64,000 nt of DNA from Microbacteriaceae bacterium (GTDB lineage: Bacteria > Actinomycetota > Actinomycetes > Actinomycetales > Microbacteriaceae): positions 1-64,000 of the forward strand of contig JAHEFZ010000003.1 in the NCBI GenBank assembly GCA_024639935.1. Reading direction: 5' to 3'. Position 1 is the first letter of the stretch. Every line of letters starts with the position of its first letter. The position numbers and the translations under genes are program-made. The notes below the pieces were generated by a model. That model ran no database searches. It saw only the letters and a program-made list of their open reading frames with translations, and was not told where the DNA came from. Of the stretch, positions 28,843 to 37,438 are shown in pieces.

Positions 28843-29406
28843 ATGAACAAGCGCGCAATAACCGAGTACCCCATCAACGACGCCATGGCCAACCGCTGGA
28901 GTCCCCGTTCCTTTGACCCGACAACGGTCCTTACCGCCGACGATTTGGGTTCGGCCTTCGAGGCCGCACGGTGGGCGCCCTCGGCAAACAACCTTCAGCC
29001 GTGGATGTTCATTGTTGGCTATCGCGGTGACGACACCTTCGGGAAAATCGCCAACGACCTCTCGGGCTTTAACGCCGGGTGGGCGCCCGACGCAAGCGCA
29101 CTTGTCGTAGCCGTCGCGAACACACGAACGGCTTCCGGTCGAGAAAACGCCTATGCGCGCTATGACCTCGGACAGTCGGTCGCCCATTTCACGATCCAAG
29201 CGACTTCAGACGGCCACATGACGCATCAGATGGGCGGGTTCGATATCGATGCGCTCACAATTGCGCTCGGCATTTCTGAACCGTGGGAAATCGTCTCGCT
29301 CATCGCCGTCGGTGCGTTGGGCGACCCGAATTCACTTCCCGAGGACCGGCGGGATGCGGAGACGGGCCCGCGCGAACGCAAACCCCTGACCGAGGTCGTG
29401 CGCTAA
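28843..29406 (+). CDS. Nitroreductase-family flavoprotein
   Basis: A 187-residue FMN-dependent oxidoreductase of the nitroreductase fold. RWSPRSFDP near the start and AARWAPSANNLQPWMFIV near residue 45 are the FMN-binding segments, and the C-terminal MGGFDIDALTIALGI and VGALGD segments are also typical. Physiological substrate is unknown. It lies 26 bp after clpB and could be read from the same transcript. Confidence 0.85.
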   Translation: MNKRAITEYPINDAMANRWSPRSFDPTTVLTADDLGSAFEAARWAPSANNLQPWMFIVGYRGDDTFGKIANDLSGFNAGWAPDASALVVAVANTRTASGRENAYARYDLGQSVAHFTIQATSDGHMTHQMGGFDIDALTIALGISEPWEIVSLIAVGALGDPNSLPEDRRDAETGPRERKPLTEVVR

Positions 29407-29432
29407 CCCCCAGACCACCGTCGGGGACATGC

Positions 29433-29708
29433 TCAGCCGAGTAAGGCTTTATCGAGGAGTGCGAAGAGTGCAGACTTCATGTCGCCTCGGTTTGTCACGG
29501 GAAACGTCCACGGGATGGAGACTTCGCGGGTCTCGCCGTTCTTCTCGACCGTAAAAACACCAGTTGTTTCGGTGATGTCAATCAGCAAGACGGTGGATTC
29601 TAATTCGGCTCCGGCCAGTTTTTCCGCTAGAAAACGCATGTGGTCGATCATCGACGGGTCGTTCATGTACTCGCAAACACCGCGGACATCATTGGGGTCG
29701 AGAGTCAT
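29433..29708 (-). CDS. DUF2470-like small protein
   Basis: A 91-residue protein starting MTLDPNDVRGVCEYMNDPSMIDH. The HMxxD-like stretch and following small alpha-beta arrangement resemble DUF2470, a domain also found at the C-terminus of haem-utilisation-like proteins. The start at 29708 is preferred over a longer upstream frame because that extension overlaps the threonine aldolase gene. It lies 17 bp after that gene on the same strand. The assignment is tentative. Confidence 0.5.
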   Translation of the reverse strand: MTLDPNDVRGVCEYMNDPSMIDHMRFLAEKLAGAELESTVLLIDITETTGVFTVEKNGETREVSIPWTFPVTNRGDMKSALFALLDKALLG

Positions 29709-29725
29709 GATTGGGGAACCGTCGT

Positions 29726-30793
29726 TTAGACCGCGCGAAGAGCGTTGCCGATTGCGTAGGCGAACGCCTGCACGTCGGATTTCTTCGTATCGAACGCCGT
29801 CATCCACCGCACCTCGTTGGTTGATTCGTCCCAGTCGTAGAAGTGAAACTTTTCACGCAGTGCATCGATTGCCGGTCTTGGCAAACTCGCAAACACTGCG
29901 TTGGCGTCGGCGGGGTGGGTAAACGTGAGACCCGGAGCCGACCCGTCGGCGATCATCGAATCGAGGGTCGAGCGCAACTCGGCGGCCATTGCGTTGGCGT
30001 GACGAGCAGCATTCATTCCGAGATCGTTGGTCAACAGCGCGAGAAATTGTGCCGACACGAACCGAAGTTTGCTGCCGAGTTGCCCAATTGATTTCCGGAG
30101 GAACAACATTCCGGGCGCAACCTCGGGATTGATGACAACAACCGCCTCGGCCCCCATTGCGCCGATTTTGGTCGCACCGAAGCTGACAATGTCGACACCA
30201 CAGTCGACCGTCATTTCACGGAAGCCGACACCGAGCGCCGCCGCGGCGTTCCAGAGCCGAGCGCCGTCCATGTGCACGACCATGCCCATCGAGTGAGCAA
30301 AGTCGGCGAGAGCGCGAATTTCGGCAAGCGAATAAACCCCGCCAAGTTCGGTGGTCTGGGTGATTGACAAAACAAGCGGTTGCGCACGGTGTTCGAACCC
30401 GTACCCCCAGGCCTCTGTCGCGACGAGCTCGGGGGTGAGCTTCGCGTGCGGGGCTTTGACCGGGTACAACTTGAGACCGGTCATCCGTTCGGGCGCTCCG
30501 CCCTCATCGGTGTGGATGTGGGCGTCGGCCGAGCATATGACGGCGCCCCATCGGGGCATGACCGCGGTGAGCGCGAGGACATTGGCTCCCGTGCCGTTGA
30601 AGACGGGGAAAATCTCCGCCGCCGGTCCGAAGTGTTCGGTGATGACCGCACCCAGTTGCGCGGTGTACGGGTCATCGCCGTATGCGCTGACGTGCCCGTC
30701 GTTGGCTACTGAGAGGGCGTCGAGGATTTGCGGGTGCACACCTGCGTAGTTGTCGCTGGCGAAGGTGATGCGATTCGGGTCGTGGAGGGTCAC
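29726..30793 (-). CDS. Low-specificity threonine aldolase / beta-eliminating lyase
   Basis: A 355-residue PLP enzyme of the threonine aldolase fold, which cleaves threonine to glycine and acetaldehyde. ITFASDNYAGVHPQIL, VHMDGARLWNAAAALG (cofactor-binding Asp) and VSFGATKIGAMGAEAVVV (Schiff-base Lys) are visible. The GTG start at 30793 is chosen because it begins VTLHDPNRITFASDN and the longer frame overlaps the promoter side. It runs in the same direction as xthA upstream, 23 bp apart. Confidence 0.88.
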   Translation of the reverse strand: MTLHDPNRITFASDNYAGVHPQILDALSVANDGHVSAYGDDPYTAQLGAVITEHFGPAAEIFPVFNGTGANVLALTAVMPRWGAVICSADAHIHTDEGGAPERMTGLKLYPVKAPHAKLTPELVATEAWGYGFEHRAQPLVLSITQTTELGGVYSLAEIRALADFAHSMGMVVHMDGARLWNAAAALGVGFREMTVDCGVDIVSFGATKIGAMGAEAVVVINPEVAPGMLFLRKSIGQLGSKLRFVSAQFLALLTNDLGMNAARHANAMAAELRSTLDSMIADGSAPGLTFTHPADANAVFASLPRPAIDALREKFHFYDWDESTNEVRWMTAFDTKKSDVQAFAYAIGNALRAV

Positions 30794-30816
30794 CGCTCTA
30801 TTCTGCCGTTCCCGCG

Positions 30817-31647
30817 TTACCAAAACATCGGTCGGTCGTCGTCTTGCCCCGAACCACCGATTTCAACAACGACGGGGACGTGGTCGCTCGGCTGGTCGCC
30901 CTTGCGTTGATCGCGATCGATGAAGGCGTCAGTGACACTCGCCGCGAAGGAGGGCGACCCGAGAATGAAGTCGATTCGCAGACCTTCATTGCGCGGGAAG
31001 GATAAGTTTTTGTAATCCCAATAGGTGTAACCCTCGGGAACGCGGGGTCGCACACAGTCGGTGAGGTGCATGTCCTCGAACTTCGCAAACGATTCGCGCT
31101 CGATGGGTGAAATGTGTGTTGACAACCCCTCAACCATTCGAGGGTCACCGCAGTCCTCGTCGAACGGAGCAATGTTGAAGTCGCCCATAATCGCGAGCTG
31201 TTCAAATGACGCCATTTCGGTCGCCGTCGATGCACGCAGAGCCTCGAGCCAACGCAACTTGTAGTCGAAGTGCGGATCGTTGAGCGAGCGACCGTTCGGA
31301 ACGTACAGACTCCAGAGGCGCAGACCGTCGACCGTGATACCGATGGCGCGAGCTTCGAGGGGTGGGTCATCTCCGTCGTGATCCTTGGCGAACCCGGGCA
31401 TCCCGTTGAATCCCAGCGTGACCTCTGTCATGGGAAGCCGTGAAACGAAAGCGACACCGTTCCACTGCGACAAACCGTGACACACGATGTCGTAGCCCGC
31501 GGACTCGAGTTCGGCCCGGGGGAACTGGTCGTCACGGCACTTGGTCTCTTGAAGCGCGAGTACATCAATATCGCTCGCAGCCAGCCAGTCGACGACGCGG
31601 TCGACTCGAGTCCGAATCGAGTTGATGTTCCAGGTTGCAATGCGCAC
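30817..31647 (-). CDS. xthA: Exodeoxyribonuclease III
   Basis: An AP endonuclease and 3'-5' exonuclease of base-excision repair, 276 residues. The metal and catalytic motifs of the exonuclease-endonuclease-phosphatase fold are in order: WNINSIRTRVDRVVDWL, LQETKC, LYVPNGR, MGDFNIAP, RIDFIL and SDHVPVVVEI. It starts at ATG 31647 and is divergent from pyrE with a 34-bp gap. Confidence 0.95.
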   Translation of the reverse strand: MRIATWNINSIRTRVDRVVDWLAASDIDVLALQETKCRDDQFPRAELESAGYDIVCHGLSQWNGVAFVSRLPMTEVTLGFNGMPGFAKDHDGDDPPLEARAIGITVDGLRLWSLYVPNGRSLNDPHFDYKLRWLEALRASTATEMASFEQLAIMGDFNIAPFDEDCGDPRMVEGLSTHISPIERESFAKFEDMHLTDCVRPRVPEGYTYWDYKNLSFPRNEGLRIDFILGSPSFAASVTDAFIDRDQRKGDQPSDHVPVVVEIGGSGQDDDRPMFW

Positions 31648-31681
31648 GAGAGTGAGTTTAGGCGTTAGGTAGGCTGAGAGA

Positions 31682-32233
31682 ATGACCGACGACCGCTCTC
31701 AACTCGTTTCACTCATCAAAGACAACGCGGTTTTTTTCGGCGATTTCACCCTCACGAGCGGTGTTCAAGCGACGTATTACATCGACCTTCGTCGTGTCAG
31801 CCTTGATCACCGAGTTGCTCCGCTGATTGGCGACGTGATGGTCGACCTCATCGCCGACATCCCCGACATTGCGGCGGTGGGCGGACTCACGATGGGTGCT
31901 GATCCGATTGCATCGGCGGTACTCCACCGGGGGGTCCTGAAAGGCAAAAACTACGACGCGTTCGTCGTTCGCAAAGAACCCAAAGACCACGGCCGCGGAA
32001 AGCAAGTTGAAGGCCCCGAACTGGATGGCAAGCGCGTCGTTGTCCTCGAAGACACGTCCACGACCGGAGGATCACCCCTCGCCGCCGCCGCCGCTCTGGA
32101 ACGAGTGGGCGCGACTGTCGTTGCTATTGCGGTGGTTGTGGATCGGAATACGGGTGCTAAGGAAGCCATCGAAGCCGCCGGGTACGAATATCGTGCTGCG
32201 ATTTCGCTGAGTGATTTGGGTTTGCCGTCATGA
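31682..32233 (+). CDS. pyrE: Orotate phosphoribosyltransferase
   Basis: PyrE converts orotate and PRPP to OMP in pyrimidine synthesis. The 183-residue protein has FTLTSGVQATYYIDLRRV, GLTMGADPIASAV and the PRPP loop VVVLEDTSTTGGSPLAAA. Its last bases overlap the start of the next gene (ATGA), so that membrane protein is translationally coupled to it. Confidence 0.95.
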   Translation: MTDDRSQLVSLIKDNAVFFGDFTLTSGVQATYYIDLRRVSLDHRVAPLIGDVMVDLIADIPDIAAVGGLTMGADPIASAVLHRGVLKGKNYDAFVVRKEPKDHGRGKQVEGPELDGKRVVVLEDTSTTGGSPLAAAAALERVGATVVAIAVVVDRNTGAKEAIEAAGYEYRAAISLSDLGLPS

Positions 32234-33369
32234 CGGAAATGGAAAACGACGACCCCCGCGATGACGTCGATTGGCTCAAGGATGCGTTTGACCGTGCCGT
32301 CCAGGGCGACAACGGGACAGTTCCGGAATCCGCCCGACCAGCGGTCAACCCTTTCAGCGGCGGGGCCCCTGCTGGTGGCACAGTTCCCCCAGAGCCTGTC
32401 TTACCTGTTGAGAACACCGCTTCAAACACTCCGATCGTCCCGCACGATTCGATGGAGATGCCAGCAATCCGACACGACCACGACCTCGATTTCGAGACCG
32501 ATGACATGCCTCCGATTACCGCGTTCGAGTCAGTGTTACCGGTAGACCACTCAATTCCGTCGGTGGTGACCGATTACCCCCCAACCGAGACGCTTGATGC
32601 CGTTGATTTGCCGGCGACTGTTGCGCCGGAACCTATGGCAGCCAACGCGCAGTCGGATTCCCCGAGGGGAATCGAACAGATCGACGCACTCTTTTCGTCG
32701 ACCGCGACGCGTCCGATCACAAACTTGCCGGTCAGCCCACAGCCCAGGCCGCCGAAACCAATTCGCGAATCTAAACCGGCCGATGACGCGAGTTTTCGCA
32801 GGCGCTTGCTGTTGATTGTCGCCGGTATTGCCGTGGTCACGATTTCGATCGCAATGTTCTTTGCGGGCAGGTTCGTCGCCTCGAGCGCAATTGCACCAAC
32901 TCCTGAGATGACCGATTCACCGGCAGACCTGACGATGACACAACCGCCGGGCGAATATCCCTTCGCCCAACTTTTCGGTGGCGAATGTGTCGATCCGTTC
33001 GACACCGCGTGGGCCGTGACATTTACCGTGGTCGAGTGTGTGACTCCGCATCCCGCACAACTTGTTTATGTTGGTGATCTCGCTCTCGACGGGTCTTATC
33101 TTTCGTACCCAGGCGATGATCGAATTGGTAACGCTGCGATGGCGGAATGTTCTCGCAAAGGTGTCCTCAATCTGACGAGTGCAAAGAAATATTCTGACCT
33201 CACCCTGTCGGCCGCCTATCCCATTTCGTCTGAGGCGTGGGATTCGGGAGACAAGCGGTATTACTGTTTCGTGACTCTTTCGAGCGGTGCCGCGATTGAG
33301 GGGGACCTCGCCGGCAAATTGATTACGCAGGGGGTCGAGGGAACGCCGGAACCGATCGCGACCCCGTGA
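32230..33369 (+). CDS. Membrane-anchored protein with extracellular Cys4 septum-formation-like domain
   Basis: A 379-residue protein: a disordered acidic, Pro-rich N-terminal half, one transmembrane helix (about residues 194-215) and an extracellular domain (about 245-355). The domain has four spaced cysteines (GGECVDPF, VVECVTPHPAQLVYVGDL, AMAECS, YYCF) and resembles the Septum_form/DUF4190-associated family of actinobacteria. The same cysteine pattern occurs inside the RND transporter at 49330. Coupled to pyrE by 4 bp. Its 3' end overlaps the convergent methyltransferase gene by 47 bp. Function unknown; a cell-envelope role is inference. Confidence 0.75.
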   Translation: MTEMENDDPRDDVDWLKDAFDRAVQGDNGTVPESARPAVNPFSGGAPAGGTVPPEPVLPVENTASNTPIVPHDSMEMPAIRHDHDLDFETDDMPPITAFESVLPVDHSIPSVVTDYPPTETLDAVDLPATVAPEPMAANAQSDSPRGIEQIDALFSSTATRPITNLPVSPQPRPPKPIRESKPADDASFRRRLLLIVAGIAVVTISIAMFFAGRFVASSAIAPTPEMTDSPADLTMTQPPGEYPFAQLFGGECVDPFDTAWAVTFTVVECVTPHPAQLVYVGDLALDGSYLSYPGDDRIGNAAMAECSRKGVLNLTSAKKYSDLTLSAAYPISSEAWDSGDKRYYCFVTLSSGAAIEGDLAGKLITQGVEGTPEPIATP

Positions 33370-34177
33370 CGCCGAGACGCAATTCCATGATCGCGATGGC
33401 ATCGTCGGATTGATCCATCAAGAGGACGTGGCGGCCCAGTTCGCGAGCTGCCGCACCCGTGGTGCCACTGCCGGCGAAAGCGTCGAGGACCCAATCCCCC
33501 GGCCGACTTGAGGCGGCAATTATGCGCCGCAATATTCCGACGGGCTTCTGGGTCGCATACCCCGTCTTTTCCTTGCCTGTCGGCGACACGATCGTGTGCC
33601 ACCACACATCGGTTGGCAGCTTTCCGCGCGCGACCTTTTCCGGCGTCACCAGACCAGGCGCCATGTATGGTTCTCGATCGACCTCGGTCGAATCAAAAAA
33701 GTAACCCGCCGGGTTCTTGACATAGACCAAAATCGTGTCATGCTTTGTCGGCCACCGTGTGGTCGATTTCGCGCCATAGTCGTAGGCCCAGATTATTTCG
33801 TTGAGAAAACTCACCCGCCCAAACAGTGCATCCAGAGCAACTTTGGCGTAGTGCGCCTCGCGATAATCGAGGTGCAGGTAGAGCGTGCCCGAATCGGTGA
33901 GAACACGATGCGCCTCGACCAACCGGGGTTGGAGAAACTCCCAATAGTCTTCGAACACGTCGTCGTAGCCGTACAGAATTCCCTTGACCGTTTCGTAGGA
34001 CGCGCCCCCGAATCCGGTTCGGGCACCACCTTCGGTTCGAACAGTTTTTATCGACCGCCGTTCTTGACGTCGACCGGTGTTGAACGGTGGGTCGAGATAC
34101 ACAACCTGAAATGTGTTATCCGGGATGGCCGACAGCAGCGCGAGGTTGTCGCCGTGCACGATGTGGGTCTCGGTCAT
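33323..34177 (-). CDS. Orphan DNA adenine methyltransferase, beta class
   Basis: A 284-residue SAM-dependent DNA methyltransferase. The catalytic DPPFNTGRR (motif IV) is near residue 30 and the SAM-binding VLDAFAGSGTTGAAA (motif I) near 235, the order of beta-class enzymes; DPPF favours N6-adenine. GYATQKPVGILRRII lies just before motif I. No restriction enzyme is adjacent, so it is an orphan. Its 3' end overlaps the membrane protein gene by 47 bp. It is divergent from the SPOUT methyltransferase gene. The recognition site cannot be read from sequence. Confidence 0.88.
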   Translation of the reverse strand: MTETHIVHGDNLALLSAIPDNTFQVVYLDPPFNTGRRQERRSIKTVRTEGGARTGFGGASYETVKGILYGYDDVFEDYWEFLQPRLVEAHRVLTDSGTLYLHLDYREAHYAKVALDALFGRVSFLNEIIWAYDYGAKSTTRWPTKHDTILVYVKNPAGYFFDSTEVDREPYMAPGLVTPEKVARGKLPTDVWWHTIVSPTGKEKTGYATQKPVGILRRIIAASSRPGDWVLDAFAGSGTTGAAARELGRHVLLMDQSDDAIAIMELRLGVTGSRSVPAFPRPPA

Positions 34178-34194
34178 TCCCCTAAGTTAACAGA

Positions 34195-34839
34195 GTGACG
34201 GAAGAACAAGACGATTCGGCGACACCCGAATTTTCGACGCACGGCGTCGGCCCATGGAGCGGAGAGTGGCCAACCGACCCGAACCTCGACCCAGTGCTTC
34301 TCGAACACGGTGACACTCGCAACGTCATAGACAAGTACCGCTATTGGACCATGGAGGCGATTGTCGCGGATCTCGATTCTCAGCGTCATCCGTTTCATGT
34401 GGCGATCGAGAATTGGCAACACGACCTCAACATTGGCTCGATTGTTCGCACCGCCAATGCCTTCCTTGCGAACACGGTGCACATTGTTGGCCGTCGTCGC
34501 TGGAACAAACGAGGGGCGATGGTCACAGACCGTTACCAACACGTGATTCACCACCCCACGATTGATGAGTTTCTCGAATGGGCACGAACACACAATCTCG
34601 CGGTGGTTGGTGTCGACAACGTGCCCGGCTCGGTGTCCATAGATGAAACTTCGCTGCCCGAGAGCTGTGTGCTTCTCTTCGGCCAGGAGGGCCCGGGGTT
34701 GTCACCCGAGGCGATCGCCGCGAGCGACCTCGTCGTAGAAATCGAACAATTTGGATCTACCCGATCACTGAACGCATCGGCGGCTGCTGCCATCATCATG
34801 CATTCCTGGATCCGAGAGCACGTAGTCGCCAAACGGTAG
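34195..34839 (+). CDS. TrmH/SpoU-family RNA methyltransferase
   Basis: A 214-residue SPOUT RNA 2'-O-methyltransferase. NIGSIVRTANAFLANTVHIVG (near residue 80) and LLFGQEGPGLSPEAI plus SLNASAAAAIIMHSW form the knotted SAM-binding site. The N-terminal 45 residues are not conserved in the family, so the GTG start at 34195 is somewhat uncertain. The target could be tRNA or rRNA. 32 bp before purA, divergent from the DNA methyltransferase. Confidence 0.9.
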   Translation: MTEEQDDSATPEFSTHGVGPWSGEWPTDPNLDPVLLEHGDTRNVIDKYRYWTMEAIVADLDSQRHPFHVAIENWQHDLNIGSIVRTANAFLANTVHIVGRRRWNKRGAMVTDRYQHVIHHPTIDEFLEWARTHNLAVVGVDNVPGSVSIDETSLPESCVLLFGQEGPGLSPEAIAASDLVVEIEQFGSTRSLNASAAAAIIMHSWIREHVVAKR

Positions 34840-34871
34840 ACTGAAAAAGTTCGCCGATCGAAGGAATCGAC

Positions 34872-36158
34872 ATGCCCGCAGTAGTCATCGTTGGAGCCCA
34901 GTGGGGTGACGAAGGCAAGGGCAAGGCAACCGACCTCATCGCGGGTCGTATTGACCACGTCGTCAAATTCAACGGCGGAAACAACGCCGGTCACACCGTC
35001 GTAATCGGTGATGAAAAATATGCGTTGCACCTTCTGCCCTCCGGAATCCTCACCGAGGGAGTCGTGCCCGTCATCGCAAACGGCGTCGTCATCGACCTCG
35101 AGGTTTTGTTTGAGGAGATTGACGCGCTGAGTAGTCGCGGGATCGACGTCTCGAAGCTTCGAGTGTCGGCCAATGCGCACGTCATCACGTCGTATCACCG
35201 AACCCTCGACAGGGTCACGGAACGATTCCTCGGAAAGCGCCAGATTGGGACAACAGGTCGCGGGATTGGACCAACCTATGCTGACAAGATTAACCGCGTC
35301 GGCATCCGCATCCAGGACATCTTCGACGAAGGAATTCTGCGCCAAAAGGTTGAAGGTGCGTTGGACATGAAGAACCATCTTCTCGTCAAGATTTACAATC
35401 GCCGCGCGATTACGGTAGACGAAATTGTCGAGGAGTTGGTCTCGCACGCGGATCGACTTCGCCCAATGGTGTGTGACACGTCACTGTTGCTCCACGACGC
35501 TCTCTCGAACGGAAAAACGGTGTTGTTTGAAGGTGGTCAGGCAACAATGCTTGACGTTGACCACGGCACCTACCCGTTCGTTACCTCGTCGAGCTCGACC
35601 GCAGGCGGAGCATCAACCGGTTCCGGAATCGGACCGAACCAGATTTCTCGAGTTATCGGAATCGTCAAGGCCTACACGACGCGCGTTGGGTCTGGACCCT
35701 TCCCCACGGAGCTCGATAACGAGGAAGGTGAACGCCTTCGTCAGGCCGGCGCTGAATTTGGCACAACGACCGGCCGCCCGCGTCGCTGCGGATGGTATGA
35801 CGCTCCGATTGCCCGATATTCCGCGCGCATCAACGGAATCACCGACTTCGTCCTCACCAAACTCGATGTGCTCACCGGGATTGCTGAAATCCCCGTGTGT
35901 GTTGCCTACGATGTTGACGGCGTTCGATTCGACGAAATGCCCGTCAACCAGTCCGATTTCCACCATGCGACGCCAATATACGAATTGCACCCTGGCTGGA
36001 CCGAGGACATCTCGTCGGCCCGAACGTTTGCCGAACTTCCCGCTAACGCCCAGAATTATGTCCACGCCATTGAGAAAATCTCGGGTGCACGGTTCTCGGC
36101 GATTGGCGTTGGCCCTGCTCGTGACGAAATTATTGCGGTACACGATTTACTGGATTAG
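34872..36158 (+). CDS. purA: Adenylosuccinate synthetase
   Basis: PurA joins IMP and aspartate using GTP, the first of two steps to AMP (purB at 5254 does the second). The 428 residues include the GTP loop [14 protein letters not shown] at the start, [43 protein letters not shown] and [15 protein letters not shown]. Normal length. Confidence 0.97.
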   Translation: MPAVVIVGAQWGDEGKGKATDLIAGRIDHVVKFNGGNNAGHTVVIGDEKYALHLLPSGILTEGVVPVIANGVVIDLEVLFEEIDALSSRGIDVSKLRVSANAHVITSYHRTLDRVTERFLGKRQIGTTGRGIGPTYADKINRVGIRIQDIFDEGILRQKVEGALDMKNHLLVKIYNRRAITVDEIVEELVSHADRLRPMVCDTSLLLHDALSNGKTVLFEGGQATMLDVDHGTYPFVTSSSSTAGGASTGSGIGPNQISRVIGIVKAYTTRVGSGPFPTELDNEEGERLRQAGAEFGTTTGRPRRCGWYDAPIARYSARINGITDFVLTKLDVLTGIAEIPVCVAYDVDGVRFDEMPVNQSDFHHATPIYELHPGWTEDISSARTFAELPANAQNYVHAIEKISGARFSAIGVGPARDEIIAVHDLLD

Positions 36159-36229
36159 AAAATCCAAGTTTTGTCCAAGATTTGGCTAAAGGCCGGATGG
36201 ACAACAAATTGCCGATTTACACTGGGGAC

Positions 36230-36571
36230 ATGCAACTCGAACGAACGCGAATCGTGCGTCGAACGATAGTCACCGTGGCGGCGACCGCCGCGTTGATAGT
36301 GACGTCGCTGGCGGGGTGCAGCTCGAGTGTACCCAGCGAATCAATGAGCGTTCTCGACGGGAACGAAATCCTCACAGCCGACCTCGGCACTGATGTGACG
36401 GCGCGTGGAGTGGTTCTCGCCGCAGTGCTCCTTGTTGCGGGCGATATCGAAAAGGCGCTCACGAAGGGACTCGTCACGGCTGCTGAAGTTCAGGCCGCCC
36501 GCAAGGCGATTGATGAAGGAACACTCGATATGTGGCGTCAGCGAGCCGACGCAGACGAGGTAACGCCGTGA
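36230..36571 (+). CDS. Putative lipoprotein
   Basis: A 113-residue protein with a lipoprotein signal: Arg-rich n-region, hydrophobic core and lipobox LAGC with Cys30. The mature part is alpha-helical looking, with VLLVAGDIEKALTKGLVTAAEVQAARKAIDEGT. ATG 36230 is favoured over 36197 because it places the signal peptide correctly. Its stop overlaps the GTG start of the next secreted protein (GTGA), so the two are made together. No family recognised. Confidence 0.65.
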   Translation: MQLERTRIVRRTIVTVAATAALIVTSLAGCSSSVPSESMSVLDGNEILTADLGTDVTARGVVLAAVLLVAGDIEKALTKGLVTAAEVQAARKAIDEGTLDMWRQRADADEVTP

Positions 36572-37050
36572 ACCGCCATTCAGTTTTCGTTGCTGCCGTG
36601 GCCGTTGGCGCGGTCGTGTTCACCTCGACCACTCCGGCTCAGGCCGCGGATCAAAACTCAATCAAACGAGCGATTGTGGTCACGGTGCTAAAAAACCTCG
36701 GCGTCCAACCGACCGACCAGCTTGTCAACGAGATAGTCGGCAACATCCCGATTGAGATTCTTGACTCGACGCTAGTTCGCGAAGTGGGAACGGCTCTCGA
36801 TAATGCCGTCGACCCGACTCTCACTGTTATTCAGTTGACAGATAGCGACGGCGATGGGATGCCCAATGCCGACGCTACCGTTGACACGAATGACGATGTC
36901 GAGGGCGACGTCGAGGGCGACGTCGAGGGCGAATCTGAGGATGAGACTGAGGACGAATCGACACCATCGGTGAAACCGAACACGGATGATGATAGTGACG
37001 ACGACGGTGACGACGATGGTGGTCATGACGGTGATCATGACGACAATTAG
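36568..37050 (+). CDS. Secreted acidic protein with calcium-binding-like repeats
   Basis: A 160-residue protein with an N-terminal signal peptide ending TPAQA-A (about residue 24), a helical middle part (VVTVLKNLGVQPTDQLV) and a long acidic tail. TDSDGDGMPNADATVD resembles the thrombospondin type 3/EF-hand loop DxDxDGxxD, suggesting calcium binding. The tail includes VEGD repeats encoded by a 12-bp tandem repeat and ends in a run of Asp, Gly and His. It is translationally coupled to the lipoprotein before it. Function unknown. Confidence 0.65.
   Translation: MNRHSVFVAAVAVGAVVFTSTTPAQAADQNSIKRAIVVTVLKNLGVQPTDQLVNEIVGNIPIEILDSTLVREVGTALDNAVDPTLTVIQLTDSDGDGMPNADATVDTNDDVEGDVEGDVEGESEDETEDESTPSVKPNTDDDSDDDGDDDGGHDGDHDDN
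36898..36933 (+). repeat. 12-bp tandem repeat, three copies
   Basis: Three copies of GTCGAGGGCGAC (the last ends GAA) encode VEGD-VEGD-VEGE in the acidic tail of the secreted protein. Such in-frame repeats can expand or contract without frameshift. Confidence 0.85.
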
Positions 37051-37126
37051 CTCTCTTCTACCTTGAGTTGACACGCATCCAACGACACTCGATGCGGTTG
37101 GGCACGATGCTTTGTAGGCTGAAGCC

Positions 37127-37438
37127 ATGGAAGAGGAAACTGCTGCCGAGCTTCGCGACTTGCGGCAGAGTATCGACAATGTCGACGCGGCGCTGATTCA
37201 TATGCTCGCTGAACGGTTTCGTTTCACCCAGCAGGTCGGTCGCCTCAAGGCTCGCGCCGGATTGCCGCTTTCAGACAAGACACGCGAGGCAACCCAAATC
37301 GCCCGACTCACCGCGCTCGCTCACGACGCGAACTTGGACCCGGTTTTCGCTGAAAAGTTCCTCAACTTTATCGTCGCTGAGGTCATCCGTCATCACGAGA
37401 AAATCGTCAACGACTCACAGACCGGACACGAAGTTTAG
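37127..37438 (+). CDS. Chorismate mutase, AroQ type
   Basis: A 103-residue all-helical chorismate mutase that converts chorismate to prephenate for Phe and Tyr synthesis. LRQSIDNVDAALIHMLAERFRFTQQVGRLKA has the conserved Arg and Lys residues of the AroQ fold, and the second helix pair follows (REATQIARL, FAEKFLNFIVAEVIR). No signal peptide, so cytoplasmic. It is convergent with the YqaJ-like gene, ends overlapping by 4 bp. Confidence 0.9.
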   Translation: MEEETAAELRDLRQSIDNVDAALIHMLAERFRFTQQVGRLKARAGLPLSDKTREATQIARLTALAHDANLDPVFAEKFLNFIVAEVIRHHEKIVNDSQTGHEV

